Assembly (NCBI RefSeq): GCF_020026915.1
Contig: NZ_JAINUY010000004.1
Location: 186,001 to 250,000 of the forward strand
Length of the DNA stretch: 64,000 nucleotides
Reading direction: 5' to 3'
Origin: Flavobacterium potami
GTDB lineage: Bacteria; Bacteroidota; Bacteroidia; Flavobacteriales; Flavobacteriaceae
Part shown: one piece after another, positions 34,116-45,600 of the stretch
How the letters are laid out: each line of letters starts with the position of its first letter
How positions within the stretch are numbered: the first letter of the stretch is position 1
Made by a program: the position numbers and the translations under genes
The notes under the pieces: generated by a model
The model's database searches: none
What the model was told of the DNA's origin: nothing
The model's input: only the letters and a program-made list of their open reading frames with translations

Positions 34116-34308
34116 GTTTCAAGTTTTAGGTTTCAAGTTTCAAGTTGATATGCTTTGTCATTGTTACGCAGAGGTCACAGAATTTTGCGCTGAGAACGCT
34201 GGATTTTTTTATGAGAAGGCGAAGGTCGCAGAGAGTTTGAAACTTGAAACCTAAAACTTGAAACCTGAAACTTGAAACCTCAAACTTGAAACTTGAAACT
34301 TGAAACTA
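34116..34308. repeat. GAAACTT/AAGTTTC repeat element with 28-bp inverted arms
   Basis: A perfect 28-bp inverted repeat (34116-34143 and 34237-34264, beginning GTTTCAAGTTTTAGG) continues on the right into a run of GAAACTT and GAAACCT words to about 34308, next to the stop of the DUF4837 gene. The 93-base interior has no gene. Confidence 0.9.
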
Positions 34309-34313
34309 AATTT

Positions 34314-35282
34314 CTAACGTTTGTCGACTTTAACTGTTTTTATGATTGCTTCCAGTTCTAACATTAGGTCACGTTCTTGGTGTGAAGGTGAATAACAAAA
34401 TCCTTCGATTACTAAAACTCGATTGAAGGTTTTGTCTAAAATTGCATAATTAATGAAAGGTCCAGTCATGAAGTCATTTTTTAGCTCCCAGGTTCCTTTT
34501 GTCTCATACGCATCTTTATGGTCTAATTCTATTTTTGAAAAATAAGGCGCATAGGCTTCGCTGGTAATCATTTGTGTATTCAATTCACGACCTTTAATAT
34601 ATTTTCCAACGGAATCGCGCATTTTTACAATGGCGTTTATGACGTCTTTTTTCTTCTTGAAGTTGTTAATTGGAACTTGGTACATCAATAAACTTGTGTT
34701 TCCACTGATGATTTCTTTTTTTAACCAAATAAATTTCTTCTTGTGCAACATGTATTCATAACCAGTTGGAATCTGAATACTGATGTGAAATTTATTTTTT
34801 ATAATGGTTTTATTTAATAGTGACGAACTATTGTCTTCCTGAATTTTTTTAAGCTCTGCGTCGTGAATCTCTTTTATAATCTCTGCAGAATTATCTTCTA
34901 TACTACAAATAAGATCATCCACAGATTTTCCGTAAATACGAAAAGTATTGTGAGGCAAGTCTTTATTTCGAATGATTTCGAATTTATCTACTGGTGCTTT
35001 TTTAACGACAATAATACTTCGGCTGTCGGTTACAAAGCCTTCCAATAATCTGGCTGGATATTGATTGATGGTAAAAAGCGGTTCTTCTTGGGTAAGTCCA
35101 AGAACCGGCGAAGCAAATTTATTTCGAATACTATCGCCTACTTCTCCATACCACAACTGATCATCAATAATGACAGAAATAGTATTTGTTTTTCCAGAAA
35201 CTGTTTCATTTTGTTTTTCACCTTTAAAACAAGAAACCAGAAAAAATGGAAGTAATAGCAATAAAAAATGGGTTTTATTCAT
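34314..35282 (-). CDS. DUF4837 lipoprotein
   Basis: 322 residues. A lipoprotein signal (LLLLPFFLVSCFKGE) is followed by SVIIDDQLWYGEVGDSIRNK, LPHNTFRIYGKSVDDLI and, in the second half, FHISIQIPTGYEYMLHKKKF with a WLKKE and SNTSLLMYQVPI-like strand, a layout typical of the DUF4837 family of Bacteroidota. The function is unknown. It lies downstream of the transglycosylase gene in the same direction but has its own promoter. Confidence 0.85.
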   Translation of the reverse strand: MNKTHFLLLLLPFFLVSCFKGEKQNETVSGKTNTISVIIDDQLWYGEVGDSIRNKFASPVLGLTQEEPLFTINQYPARLLEGFVTDSRSIIVVKKAPVDKFEIIRNKDLPHNTFRIYGKSVDDLICSIEDNSAEIIKEIHDAELKKIQEDNSSSLLNKTIIKNKFHISIQIPTGYEYMLHKKKFIWLKKEIISGNTSLLMYQVPINNFKKKKDVINAIVKMRDSVGKYIKGRELNTQMITSEAYAPYFSKIELDHKDAYETKGTWELKNDFMTGPFINYAILDKTFNRVLVIEGFCYSPSHQERDLMLELEAIIKTVKVDKR

Positions 35283-35306
35283 TTTCTTAATTTATGAAAT
35301 AAAACC

Positions 35307-35314
35307 CAAATTTA
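35307..35314 (-). promoter_or_regulatory. -7 element of the DUF4837 gene
   Basis: TAAATTTG on the minus strand, 24 bases before the ATG at 35282. Confidence 0.55.
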
Positions 35315-35329
35315 AATAAGATTTTGTAT

Positions 35330-37144
35330 TTATCCGTTTATTTTAAGTTTCATTCCCGGTTTAATATCTTCATCTTTAATACCATTCCATTTTTTAATAT
35401 CTGAAATTGTTACTCCAGGATATTTTTTAGAAATGCTATATAAAGAGTCTCCTTTTTTAACGTAATAATCTTCACCAACGTTTTTAGAAACTGCTTTTTT
35501 CTTGAATGAATCAACCGAGTTTGAGGCAATTGCCGTTGTAGCAGGTTCTTCAATAACTATCGCTGCTTTCGAAATAATTAGGGTTTTACCTAAACCAATA
35601 TTATTTGAAGTTAGATTATTAAGCTCTTTTAACTCCGCAATAGTCGTACCGAACTTTTTGGCAATGCTTCCTAAATTGTCTCCGGCTACTACAACATAGT
35701 CCATATCAACGGCTGATGGTTTGTTTTTTTCATCAGCAGATGCAATAGCTTCTTCTCTTTTTTCTACAATTGGAGCTGCTTTAACAGGAGTTTCTTCTTC
35801 AGATTTAATTTTTAAACTTCTACCGATTGCAACAGCATTCGTTTTTAAATTATTCCATTTTTTAATTTCGCTGATGCTTACATTGTACTTAGAGGCAATG
35901 GCTCCTAAGTTATCTCCTTTGCGAACTTTATAAAATTCGAAATCGCCACTTTCAATAGTTGCTGGTTTTGCTGGTGCTGGTTTTGCTTTTGGTGCATATT
36001 TAACCGCCAATCTAGACGATGTAGACTTCATCTCAGCATCATACTTTACGTAAGCATAAATCTGTGGTTCATTAGAAACAAATGTTGCTATTTTATCTTT
36101 TGGAAGACGAATAAAATGTTGTTCTCCTTGATAAAAAGGAACAACTTCCATTTTATAAGAAGGATTTAAAAGTTTGATTTGAGATTGCGGCATATCTAAT
36201 AAATCGGCAATCTGCTTGAAAGACATTTGATTTTTTACACAAACAGTATCGGTTTCAAAATTTTTAACCACTGCTCTTTCCGGATTAATTCCGTGTTCTT
36301 TGTGGTATTCAAAAAGATACATTGTTGCTAAGAAAGCAGGAACGTAACCTTGAGTTTCTCTTGGAAGATAATTACGAATGTCCCAGTATTTTGTTTTTCC
36401 ACCAGAGCGACGAATTGCTTTGGTAACATTTCCTGGACCTGAGTTGTAAGAAGCCAAAACCAGTTCCCAGTCGCCAAAAATATTGAACATTTTGCTCATG
36501 TATTCTGAAGCTGCTGCTGTAGCTTTAAGAGGATCGCTTCTTTCGTCGATATAAGAGTCGATTTTAAGAGCGTATTGTTTTCCGGTTCCGTACATAAACT
36601 GCCAAAGTCCCGTGGCGCCCATTTTAGAAACTGCTTTAGGATTTAAAGCAGATTCTACAACGGCTAAATATTTTATTTCCAAAGGAACGTTTTGTTTGGC
36701 AAAAGCATCCTCAAAGATTGGGAAATAATATTCTGATAAAGCCATTAATCGAGAAAACGATTTTTTACGGTTCTTGAGAAATGACTTTATTATATTTTCT
36801 AAACCTTGATTGTATTCGATTTCAAAGGGTGATTTTTCATTCATCAACGCCAAACGTTGCTTTAGCAATTCGGTTGGCAATTCTTCATCGACAGTTACAT
36901 CCTTATTGATGGTTTGAATGTCTTTAGTTAAATCGTCGTAGATATCTAGACTTACTAATTCATTCATCCAAAGACTATCTACTTTTGAAGCTAATTGGTC
37001 TCTTTTGAATGTGCTTTTAATAGAATCTAAATACGACAACTTAATGTCTTGCTTGATCTCTTTCGAAAATTCTGCAGATTCCTGCGCGAACATCGACATA
37101 GAGAACAAAGCTGTCACCACTAAGGATATTTTCTTTACAATCAT
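35330..37144 (-). CDS. LysM-containing membrane-bound-type lytic transglycosylase (MltD-like)
   Basis: 604 residues with a signal peptide (VTALFSMSMFAQ). A helical N-terminal part leads to the SLT catalytic domain (about 150-300): YLAVVESALNPKAVSKMGAT holds the catalytic glutamate, followed by GLWQFMYGTGKQY and ASYNSGPGNVTKAIRRSGG. Three LysM modules follow near 410 (YKVRKGDNLGAIASKYNV), 490 (YVVVAGDNLGSIAKKFGT) and 560 (YYVKKGDSLYSISKKYPG), linked by Ala/Pro/Glu-rich spacers. It cleaves peptidoglycan glycan strands in the periplasm. Confidence 0.94.
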   Translation of the reverse strand: MIVKKISLVVTALFSMSMFAQESAEFSKEIKQDIKLSYLDSIKSTFKRDQLASKVDSLWMNELVSLDIYDDLTKDIQTINKDVTVDEELPTELLKQRLALMNEKSPFEIEYNQGLENIIKSFLKNRKKSFSRLMALSEYYFPIFEDAFAKQNVPLEIKYLAVVESALNPKAVSKMGATGLWQFMYGTGKQYALKIDSYIDERSDPLKATAAASEYMSKMFNIFGDWELVLASYNSGPGNVTKAIRRSGGKTKYWDIRNYLPRETQGYVPAFLATMYLFEYHKEHGINPERAVVKNFETDTVCVKNQMSFKQIADLLDMPQSQIKLLNPSYKMEVVPFYQGEQHFIRLPKDKIATFVSNEPQIYAYVKYDAEMKSTSSRLAVKYAPKAKPAPAKPATIESGDFEFYKVRKGDNLGAIASKYNVSISEIKKWNNLKTNAVAIGRSLKIKSEEETPVKAAPIVEKREEAIASADEKNKPSAVDMDYVVVAGDNLGSIAKKFGTTIAELKELNNLTSNNIGLGKTLIISKAAIVIEEPATTAIASNSVDSFKKKAVSKNVGEDYYVKKGDSLYSISKKYPGVTISDIKKWNGIKDEDIKPGMKLKING

Positions 37145-37198
37145 ATAACATTATTTTAAAATTCTGTAATTCAAACAATTACAAGAGTTGTATTTTTG

Positions 37199-37206
37199 CA
37201 AATCTA
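37199..37206 (-). promoter_or_regulatory. -7 element of the transglycosylase gene
   Basis: TAGATTTG on the minus strand, 54 bases before the ATG at 37144. Confidence 0.5.
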
Positions 37207-37254
37207 AGCCCTTTATTGAAGAAAAGTATTTAAAAAAATGTTAATTGTGATTTT

Positions 37255-38442
37255 TTAGTCTAAAATCGCAGCGATTCCAGGTAAAACTTTCCCTTCTAAC
37301 ATTTCTAGCATTGCCCCACCACCAGTAGAAACATAGCTCATTTTGTCTTCAAATCCGAACTGTTTTACAGCTGCAACAGAATCTCCACCACCAACTAATG
37401 AAAATGCTCCATTTGCCGTAGCTTCTGCGATATAATCTCCTAATGCGATCGTTCCTTTAGAGAAAGTTTCCATTTCAAAAACTCCTAATGGACCATTCCA
37501 AAGAATAGTTTTTGATTCTAAAATTACTTTTTTGAAGTTTTCTCTAGATTTTGGACCTGCATCTAAACCTTGCCATCCGTCAGGAATTGCAGTTACATCT
37601 ACAACCTGAGTATTTGCAGTGTTTGAGAAATCGTCTGCAGCAATAACATCAACAGGAATATGAACCTGAACGCCTTTTTCTTTTGCTAATCTTAAAATTT
37701 CAAGAGCTAAATCTAATTTGTCATCTTCGCAGATAGACTCACCGATTTTTCCTCCTTGCGCTTTGATGAAAGTAAAAGTCATTCCTCCTCCAATAATCAT
37801 GTGATCTACTTTATCTAAGATATTTTCGATAACAGTAATTTTAGAAGAAACTTTAGAACCACCAAGTACAGCAGTTACAGGTTTTTCACTGTTTTTAAGA
37901 ACTTTATTTAAACTGTCAATTTCTTTAGCCAATAATGTTCCGAAACATTTATCGTTTGGAAAAAATTGTGCGATAATTGTAGTAGATGCGTGTGCTCTGT
38001 GAGCTGTACCAAATGCATCGTTTACATAAATATCTCCAAGAGAAGCCAATTCTTTAGCGAAAGCAACATCTCCAGCTTCTTCTTCTGCGTGGAAACGTAA
38101 ATTTTCTAATAAAAGAACTTCGCCTGGTTTTAAATCTTTTGCTGCTGTTTGAGCTGGTTCTCCAACGCAGTTTTCAGCAAATTTTACCTCAACTCCTAAA
38201 ATTTCAGAAGCGGTACTTAAGATATGTTTTAGAGAATATTTCTCTTCTGCTCCTTTTGGTCTTCCTAAATGTGACATTAAAATCACACTTCCGCCTTGAG
38301 CTAGAATAGCATCAATTGTTGGCTTAGCTGCTTCAATACGTGTTGTATCTGTTACATTAAAATTTTCATCCAATGGCACGTTGAAGTCTACACGGATAAT
38401 TGCTTTTTTATTTTTAAAATCGAAATCATTTAAAGTTTTCAT
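37255..38442 (-). CDS. pgk: Phosphoglycerate kinase
   Basis: 395 residues. It converts 1,3-bisphosphoglycerate and ADP to 3-phosphoglycerate and ATP in glycolysis. Signatures: [46 protein letters not shown], the Lys-containing hinge [15 protein letters not shown], and the nucleotide end [15 protein letters not shown] plus [14 protein letters not shown]. The gene is downstream of sprF in the same direction but has its own -7 element. Confidence 0.97.
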   Translation of the reverse strand: MKTLNDFDFKNKKAIIRVDFNVPLDENFNVTDTTRIEAAKPTIDAILAQGGSVILMSHLGRPKGAEEKYSLKHILSTASEILGVEVKFAENCVGEPAQTAAKDLKPGEVLLLENLRFHAEEEAGDVAFAKELASLGDIYVNDAFGTAHRAHASTTIIAQFFPNDKCFGTLLAKEIDSLNKVLKNSEKPVTAVLGGSKVSSKITVIENILDKVDHMIIGGGMTFTFIKAQGGKIGESICEDDKLDLALEILRLAKEKGVQVHIPVDVIAADDFSNTANTQVVDVTAIPDGWQGLDAGPKSRENFKKVILESKTILWNGPLGVFEMETFSKGTIALGDYIAEATANGAFSLVGGGDSVAAVKQFGFEDKMSYVSTGGGAMLEMLEGKVLPGIAAILD

Positions 38443-38475
38443 CTGCTAATTTTTTTTAATTTTTTGAAAGAATAA

Positions 38476-38483
38476 CAAATATA
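38476..38483 (-). promoter_or_regulatory. -7 element of pgk
   Basis: TATATTTG on the minus strand, 33 bases before the ATG at 38442. Confidence 0.6.
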
Positions 38484-38601
38484 GAACTTTTACGGTACTC
38501 TAAATTTCAAAAAAGCAAAAATAATCGATCAATAAAAACGAAAACGTTGTAAATTATGAAAACAAACAAAATTATTCTCAAAGATGATAAAAATTACCTG
38601 T

Positions 38602-39582
38602 CTAATCGTGAACCGGACTTTGTGTACACGGACAGTTACTGATAGATTGCAAGAAATCAAATCCGATTGTAATCGAATGTGTTCCTGAATTGTAGCTTCC
38701 AAGTCCATTAAACATCATTTGGTAAGAATACGCAAAATAGAATTTTGACTTCATAAAACCAGCCATAGGTCCCGCAGCCAGAGGTTTCGGGAATTGGTCA
38801 TTTAAGAAACGATATGAAACTCCGATCCAGTAATAATCTTCATAACGGTTGTAACGTCTGTATTTGAAGTTGAAATCGGTTGTAGAACGCTGGTCACTCG
38901 CAAAATATTGCAGGAATACAGATGGTTCGTATTCGATACGTCTGTTTTCTCCATCTTTAAAAGTAAATCCAGAATATACCTGAAAGTTAGAAAGTAAATC
39001 TGGCTCGTTTGTTCTTTCCTTAGTCAAATTTTTCTTTAAAACGTTATTGGCGTTAAAACTAAGGTAAAAACCTTTGTAACGATACAAAGCACTGATGTCA
39101 AAGTTATTATTTGATGTCTGACGATTGTCTGTTACTGATGGATCTACTCCTCCGGGAGCTCCATTTACATCTCCGGTAAAATTACCAGTCTCTAAACGAA
39201 AACTATTGAAATTGTACGAAATACCAAAAGACAGATATTGTTCTGAATAATAATCTAGGATAAGGTGATGCGCAAACGAAATTTTAGCTCCTGTTTGTTT
39301 GGTATTACCGTTGCTGTCATTATACAATGACAAACCAACTCCAGAACGATCAAGAACACGAAAATCGGCATACAATGATTGGTTGTCTGGTGCATCTTTA
39401 ATTCCGACCCACTGTGTAAGACCATTGGCTCTAATACGAAGATTATCTCCAATACCGGCATAGGCAGGTGAAAGAATAAAAGGGTTATCAGCCAAATACT
39501 GAGTAAACACTGGTAGGTTTAACTCTTGGCTGTAACTTGTTGTTACAGCCATGAGTACTAAGGATAAAATAAACTTTTTCAT
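38602..39582 (-). CDS. sprF: SprF, PorP/SprF-type T9SS outer-membrane protein
   Basis: 326 residues from the ATG at 39582; an upstream frame that begins at 39678 lies inside sprB and lacks a signal peptide. The signal peptide (FILSLVLMAVTTSYSQ) is followed by the PorP/SprF hallmark LPVFTQYLADNPFILSPAYA and G-I-G-D turn, and then repeated outer-membrane strands such as ISFAHHLILDYYSEQYLSFG and FYFAYSYQMMFNGLGSYNSG. In F. johnsoniae SprF is needed to bring SprB to the cell surface through T9SS and it lies directly behind sprB, as here (43-base gap). Confidence 0.92.
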   Translation of the reverse strand: MKKFILSLVLMAVTTSYSQELNLPVFTQYLADNPFILSPAYAGIGDNLRIRANGLTQWVGIKDAPDNQSLYADFRVLDRSGVGLSLYNDSNGNTKQTGAKISFAHHLILDYYSEQYLSFGISYNFNSFRLETGNFTGDVNGAPGGVDPSVTDNRQTSNNNFDISALYRYKGFYLSFNANNVLKKNLTKERTNEPDLLSNFQVYSGFTFKDGENRRIEYEPSVFLQYFASDQRSTTDFNFKYRRYNRYEDYYWIGVSYRFLNDQFPKPLAAGPMAGFMKSKFYFAYSYQMMFNGLGSYNSGTHSITIGFDFLQSISNCPCTQSPVHD

Positions 39583-39625
39583 TGTAATAATTTTTTTAGA
39601 TAACATCATTGGGGCTATAATTTTG

Positions 39626-42600
39626 TTATCTGTATAATGTGAAGTGTCCAACAAACTCTCTTGGATCTTTCGGATCATTTAACTTAAGAACGTACCAGTA
39701 ATCACCTGTTGGTAATTCGTTTCCGTTGTATTTACCATCCCATTTTTGACCTACGTGGTATTTCGCTACTACTCTACCATATCTGTCATAAATATCGAAT
39801 GTTAATTCTTTATAAGCTAATGCACCACAATCAGGTCCTATCGTTGTATTTGAACCACTACCGTTTGGAGTAAAGTAGTTTGGCATACAGAAGTCATAGA
39901 AAATACCATGAACAATTATTGTTGCCTCACAACCATTTTTGTCTCTTACGGTTACCGGATAATCACCTGTTTTATAGATTCTATATGTATTAGATGATGA
40001 GAATGCTTCTCCGTTAAAACTGTACTCATAAGGAGCAATACCTCCGAAAGCTTTCACTTGAAGAACATTGATATCTTTACTAGCATCTGTTACATCTACT
40101 AAACCAACTTCTGCAACTGCATCTATTGTAAATGTTGCAGTTTGTTTTTTACAATCGTTAGTATGTCTTGCAATTATAAAGTGAGTTCCAGGAGCTACGT
40201 TTGTAAAGATATTGCTCGGTTGGAATACACCACTATTATCTAATGAGTAATCTACATCTGCCGGATTTGTGTTAGAAGCATCAATTGTTACTACCACCAT
40301 ATTTGCCTGTGCATTGTTCACACAGTCGTATGTTACCTCAGCAGTTGGGTTAAGTATAACGGCTTTATCCATATTTACTTCGACCATTGTTGTACAACTT
40401 GCATCTTTAATATAGACATTATGCGTACCTCCTTTAATATTAGTAAAGTCATGTCTTGTACCATTGTTCAATGCAACATAAGTACCATTTTCATTGTCAA
40501 GACTAATGCTGTAAGGTAGTCTACCACCTGAAACCTCGATAGTAAATGCTCCGTCATTGTCTCCATCACATATTTCTTGAATGATAGGACCAACTATTTT
40601 ACCTTCTAGAACATTTGGTTCTTGAATCTCACGCTCTATAATTACGAAACAAGAATTTTCATCCTGAACTATAATTGTGTATTTACCAGGAGATAAACGA
40701 TCAAATACAAATTTATCATCAAACTGACCTAAGTTTGGCGAAATAGCATATTTGATTACTCCTGTTCCACCAGTTGCGGCTATAGCGATTTTACCATCAT
40801 TTGCACCAAAACAAGTCGCATCTGTTACTGTAGGTATTGCTAATAATGCCTCATTAGGCTCATCAATAGTTATTGTTTCAGAATCGTACTGACAATCATC
40901 ACTATCAACACGTACTATGTAAACTCCTGTAGGCAATAAATCAAAATAACCTTCTGGCTGAGCTGGTCTTAATTGATTACCTGAAGCATCTAAAAGAGTG
41001 TAAGAATAATTTCCTAAACCACCTCCAGCTACAGCATCAATAACTGCAGTTGAACTTCCTTTACAATACACCTCTGCACCTGATAGATCAATCTCTAAAC
41101 TTAAAGGTGTTATTGGAGCTATATTTATGTTATTAGAAATAATTCCGATACATCCATTAGAATCTCTAACGTAATATTGGTGATCTCCTAAACCTACCGA
41201 GAATGTTATTGATGTTCCAAATGAACCTGCAATTGTATTGAAAGTCTGATCTAGACTATAGTCATATGGTCCGTTTCCTCCTTCTGCACTTAATGTTACT
41301 GTTGCGTCTACTTTACAAGTTACACGTGTTGCAAGAGTTAGCGAAGCTTTAACTTTTGATGGCTCAGTTATTTCGATTTCAGCACTAGGCTGTGAGCTAC
41401 AATTAATCTCATCAATTACTGTTACTGAATATCTACCTGCTGGTAAACCAGAGAAGACAGGACTACTTTGAGCATCTGTAGAGATTAAAGGATCACTTGA
41501 AAGGTAATTTAAAATATAATAGTAATTACTTTCCTGTCCACCTGTTGGAGGATCAACTGTAATTTCTCCAGTCGCATCTCCATTACATGATAAATCTGCC
41601 ACAGTTGCATGAGCTGTAAACATAATTGGATCTGGATTTTTAAGCGTTACAGTAGTTGTAGCTATACAACCATTTACATCCTTAACATTTATTGTATAAT
41701 CTCCTGCTGTCAAGTTTTCGAAGTATGATTGAGTAGAATATGCTACATTAACTGGTCCTACCAATTCGTATAGATAATCTCCATTTGTCCAACCACCTTG
41801 AGCACTTGCAGAGATAGTTCCGTCATTTCCTGGATCACAAGTGATTGGTGTATGAATTTCAGCAATCTGTAATGTAGACACTGGTTGATCAATTGTAAAG
41901 TCTGTTTCAACTTGACAAGTTGGTGTTCCTACCAACGTAGCAGTTACATGGTAAATACCTACAGTTAAATTTGGAATATTAACTACAGTACCTAAAGATC
42001 TTCCACTAAGGTTAACTGGTCCCGTAATTGTATAATCAAAAATTCCTGCATCATCTGTTGGATCAACTTTATTATCTACGAAAGTTAAATCTACATTTCC
42101 AGTCGCTGTTCCGAAACAAGAAACATTTTTAATGTTTTGTGCTACAATATCAAATGTATTCGGTTCATCTACATAATGAATTGTTTTTAATACACATCCT
42201 GTTACCGGGTTTGTAACTGAAATAGTGTATGTTCCTACCGTTAAGTCAATAAATTGTCCATTAGCATTTGTTATTGAAGGATAAGCTATTGCATTAGTTG
42301 TAGCAGCAACTATAGTATACTGAAGTGGTACTGCCGGACCACCTGTAAATGTTACATTAACCTGAATGTCTTCTTTATTGATACAAGTAATTGCTTTTGT
42401 AACTGTTACCGCAGGATTAGCAAAATCAATAGCAATAAATGGATTGATTCTCGCTGTTGTAGTTCCAACACATCCTTTATCATCATATACATTAATTACA
42501 TAGTTTCCTCCTAATAAATCTGACTCAGTGAAAACAGGATTATCACCTCTTTGAACTGCTACCGGATTTCCATTTCTGAAGAATTCATACACAGAATAAT

Positions 42601-45600
42601 TTCCTGAACCACCTGTTGGTGTGTTCACTGTAATTGTTGCATTATTTTCTTTGTTACCAGCTGTACATCCGTAATCTGCTACGACTACATCTGATACTGT
42701 AATAACTGGCGGTTCAGTTACTACTATAGTTTTGTCAACTGGACATCCTTTACCTGAAGTTACTGTAACTGTATAAGATCCTTGAGGAAGATTTGTAAAT
42801 ACATTTCCAACTAATACCATTCCTAATGGAGCAGGATTAATTGAATAAGTATAAACAGGATTGTTATTTACCGTTGCTGTTGAAGCAGCCATTTTTACAG
42901 TAATTGTTCCAGTACTTCCTCCACTACAAATTACTGGAGCTGATTCTAAAGTGAAATCAATCGCAGTATTCGGTATGTCAATAGTAACATCAATAGTTTT
43001 TGTACATCCTGTTCCAGTATCTCTTACTGTAAATTGGTAGTTACCTGGAACCAAATTACTAAATACAGGTGATGTAACAAATGGATTACCATTCTGACTA
43101 AACTCATAACTTGGTGTTACCGTACCTCCAGAAGGTAATAATGTAACTACTCCTTGGTTTCCGTTACAGATTGGAGATGTTGTTAAGTCGTATCGCAATT
43201 GCAACGGTGTTAAAATAGTTACCGGAGCTTCTACAATACATAAATTTTCGTCTCTTACATATACTTTGTAATCGCCTGGTGAAGTAACCACTAATACATT
43301 GTTGTTAAGCTGCCAAGTATTTTTGTCTAAACTATATTCTAAATTTGATGTAAATCCGTTGGCGGTTACAGTAATTTCATAACCTGTCGCACTAGGACAA
43401 TGTGTAGGTACTACACTAGTAATAGCTGGCATTGGGTCTTGTGCAATATTTACTGTAACGAACGCGAAACATTCGTTTGCATCTTTTACATAAACATCAT
43501 AAGAATCAAATGCCGGAGCAATTTTAGCCGTAGCAATTTCTATAGTTGTAAATGCTTTATAATCACCAATTGCAGGAATAGTTGGCGGCGTTGTTGTAGG
43601 CACCACTGCATATTTAAAATCTCCTGAACCACCTACAATTGTAGTAGGATCTATAGTAATTACAGCAGTTTTATTAATACAATTTTGATTTTTAATGGTT
43701 GGATTAAATCCTGCTAAACTTAATACTGGTGGTTCTGTAATTTCTACATCATTAGAAGTTATTGTACAGCTTGGATACGCCGTTTCTGTAACTACTACTC
43801 TGTAGTTTTTACCTTCAGCAAAACCGAAAGGAATTACAAATGGATTTGCAGTCGCACTATCTCCAGCTCCTGAAGTTAAAGCAACAGGATTTGCACCGTC
43901 ATAAACCGCATAATTATAAGGTCCGTTATAATCGATAACATTGATTTCAATCGCACCAGTATGATTTCCATTACAATCTACGTTAGCAGAAGCAACAGCA
44001 TTAACTTTCGCAATATTGAAAACAGGAACTTCATAAGCAGCAGATTTGATGCTACATCCTGTATTATTATCTAATACTTCAAATTCATAAGTACTACCTA
44101 CTGTTACAGCATCATACGTAAATGTATTTCCTGTAACTGTTGTTGGCCCCGCGATTAATGCACCATCTTGGTATACATTGTATGTAAATGCATTTGGTGA
44201 ATTACTACCTCCAGTTATAACTACATTTATTTCTTGTTTGTTGTTAACACAGTCAATATCAGGACCAAAAGTACCAACTACAGAAATAAATTTCGGTAAA
44301 GGATCTAAAACAGTAGCTAATTGTGTTGTTTGAACACAACTATTTGAATCTTTTACATAGAATGTTGGATTCTGAGTTGCTCCTGTATCACTTAATTCAA
44401 ATGTATATCTATTGTCTGCAGGTACACTATTACTTGCAAAATAATTGATACCATCTCTACTAAAACTATATGTTCCAGTACCGCCGCCAGCAGTAACAAC
44501 CGCAGTTGTTTTAGTTGGGTCAACTGCACAGCTAAATGCTGTTGCTGTAGCCGAAGCTGTAACAACTACTGGATCTGCTATCGCAACATTAACATTAGCC
44601 TCACAATTTCTTTCTGAAGTAACGCTTACGTTGTATTGTCCTGGAGTCAATCCTGTAAACAGATTATTATTAACCTGAGTTATAGCTGCTCCAGCTGGTA
44701 AAGTTGGTGTAAGCGTATAAGTATAAATAGGATTATTATTTACTGGTCTCAAATTAACTGTAATTGTACCATTGTTATTTGTGCCTTGCGGCGCATTACA
44801 ATCTACTGGTGTAATGGCAATATCAGACGTTAATAAATCAACCGGAGTTGGATCTACCATCACCACTTTGTTTACAACAGTGTAAGAACAATTTCTTAAA
44901 TCATAAACTACGATTTCATAGCTTCCTGCACCTGTTAAAGCAGGAACTGTATAATAAGCAGTATCTAAACCTGCTGGGAAAGCTATTGGAGCATAAGCTC
45001 CAGCGTTATCTTTATTAACTGTATAAGTATAAGAACCATATCCGCCTTGAGCAGTAATTTTAATGGTTCCGTCTACAGTACCTGTACAGAAAATATTTTT
45101 ATCATTTTGTGCCGTAGCAAAAAGTTGAGGTTTGATCTCATTACTTGATACAGTTACTTCACAACCATAAGCATCTTTTACAATAATATCATAAATTCCT
45201 GGAGTCAGGTTCGTAAATGTATTATTTGTTGTCCAAGATTGTTTTTTATCAATACTGTATTCATAACCTCCTGCACCACCTGAAGCCGTTACAACTAAAG
45301 TAGCTAAATCTGTGCTATCGTAACAATAATCAGATGTTGAAGCAATTACTGCAGTAGGAGGTGTTGGAATTACCAAATTAAATGAATCTGTAATCGTACA
45401 ACCGTTAGCGTCTCTTACAGAAACTCCGTAAAGACCATCAAGTCTAAGACCTGCAAAATTACCAGTTGTATTTGTTATTGCCGCACCAGATGGAGGAGAA
45501 AGAGTAAATACATTATTACCCCATCCGCCTTGAGTTGTTATTTTAACCGCACCATCAGTTGTACAACCTAGTGGCGTAACATCTAGAGGGTCTAAACTTA

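Noticed and set aside
34234..34308. CRISPR-like array of GAAACTT words
   Set aside because: The words adjoin with no regular unique spacers, and there are no cas genes in the window.
39583..39678. Longer sprF start with 32 extra residues
   Set aside because: The extension overlaps the end of sprB and would destroy the signal peptide that begins at 39582.
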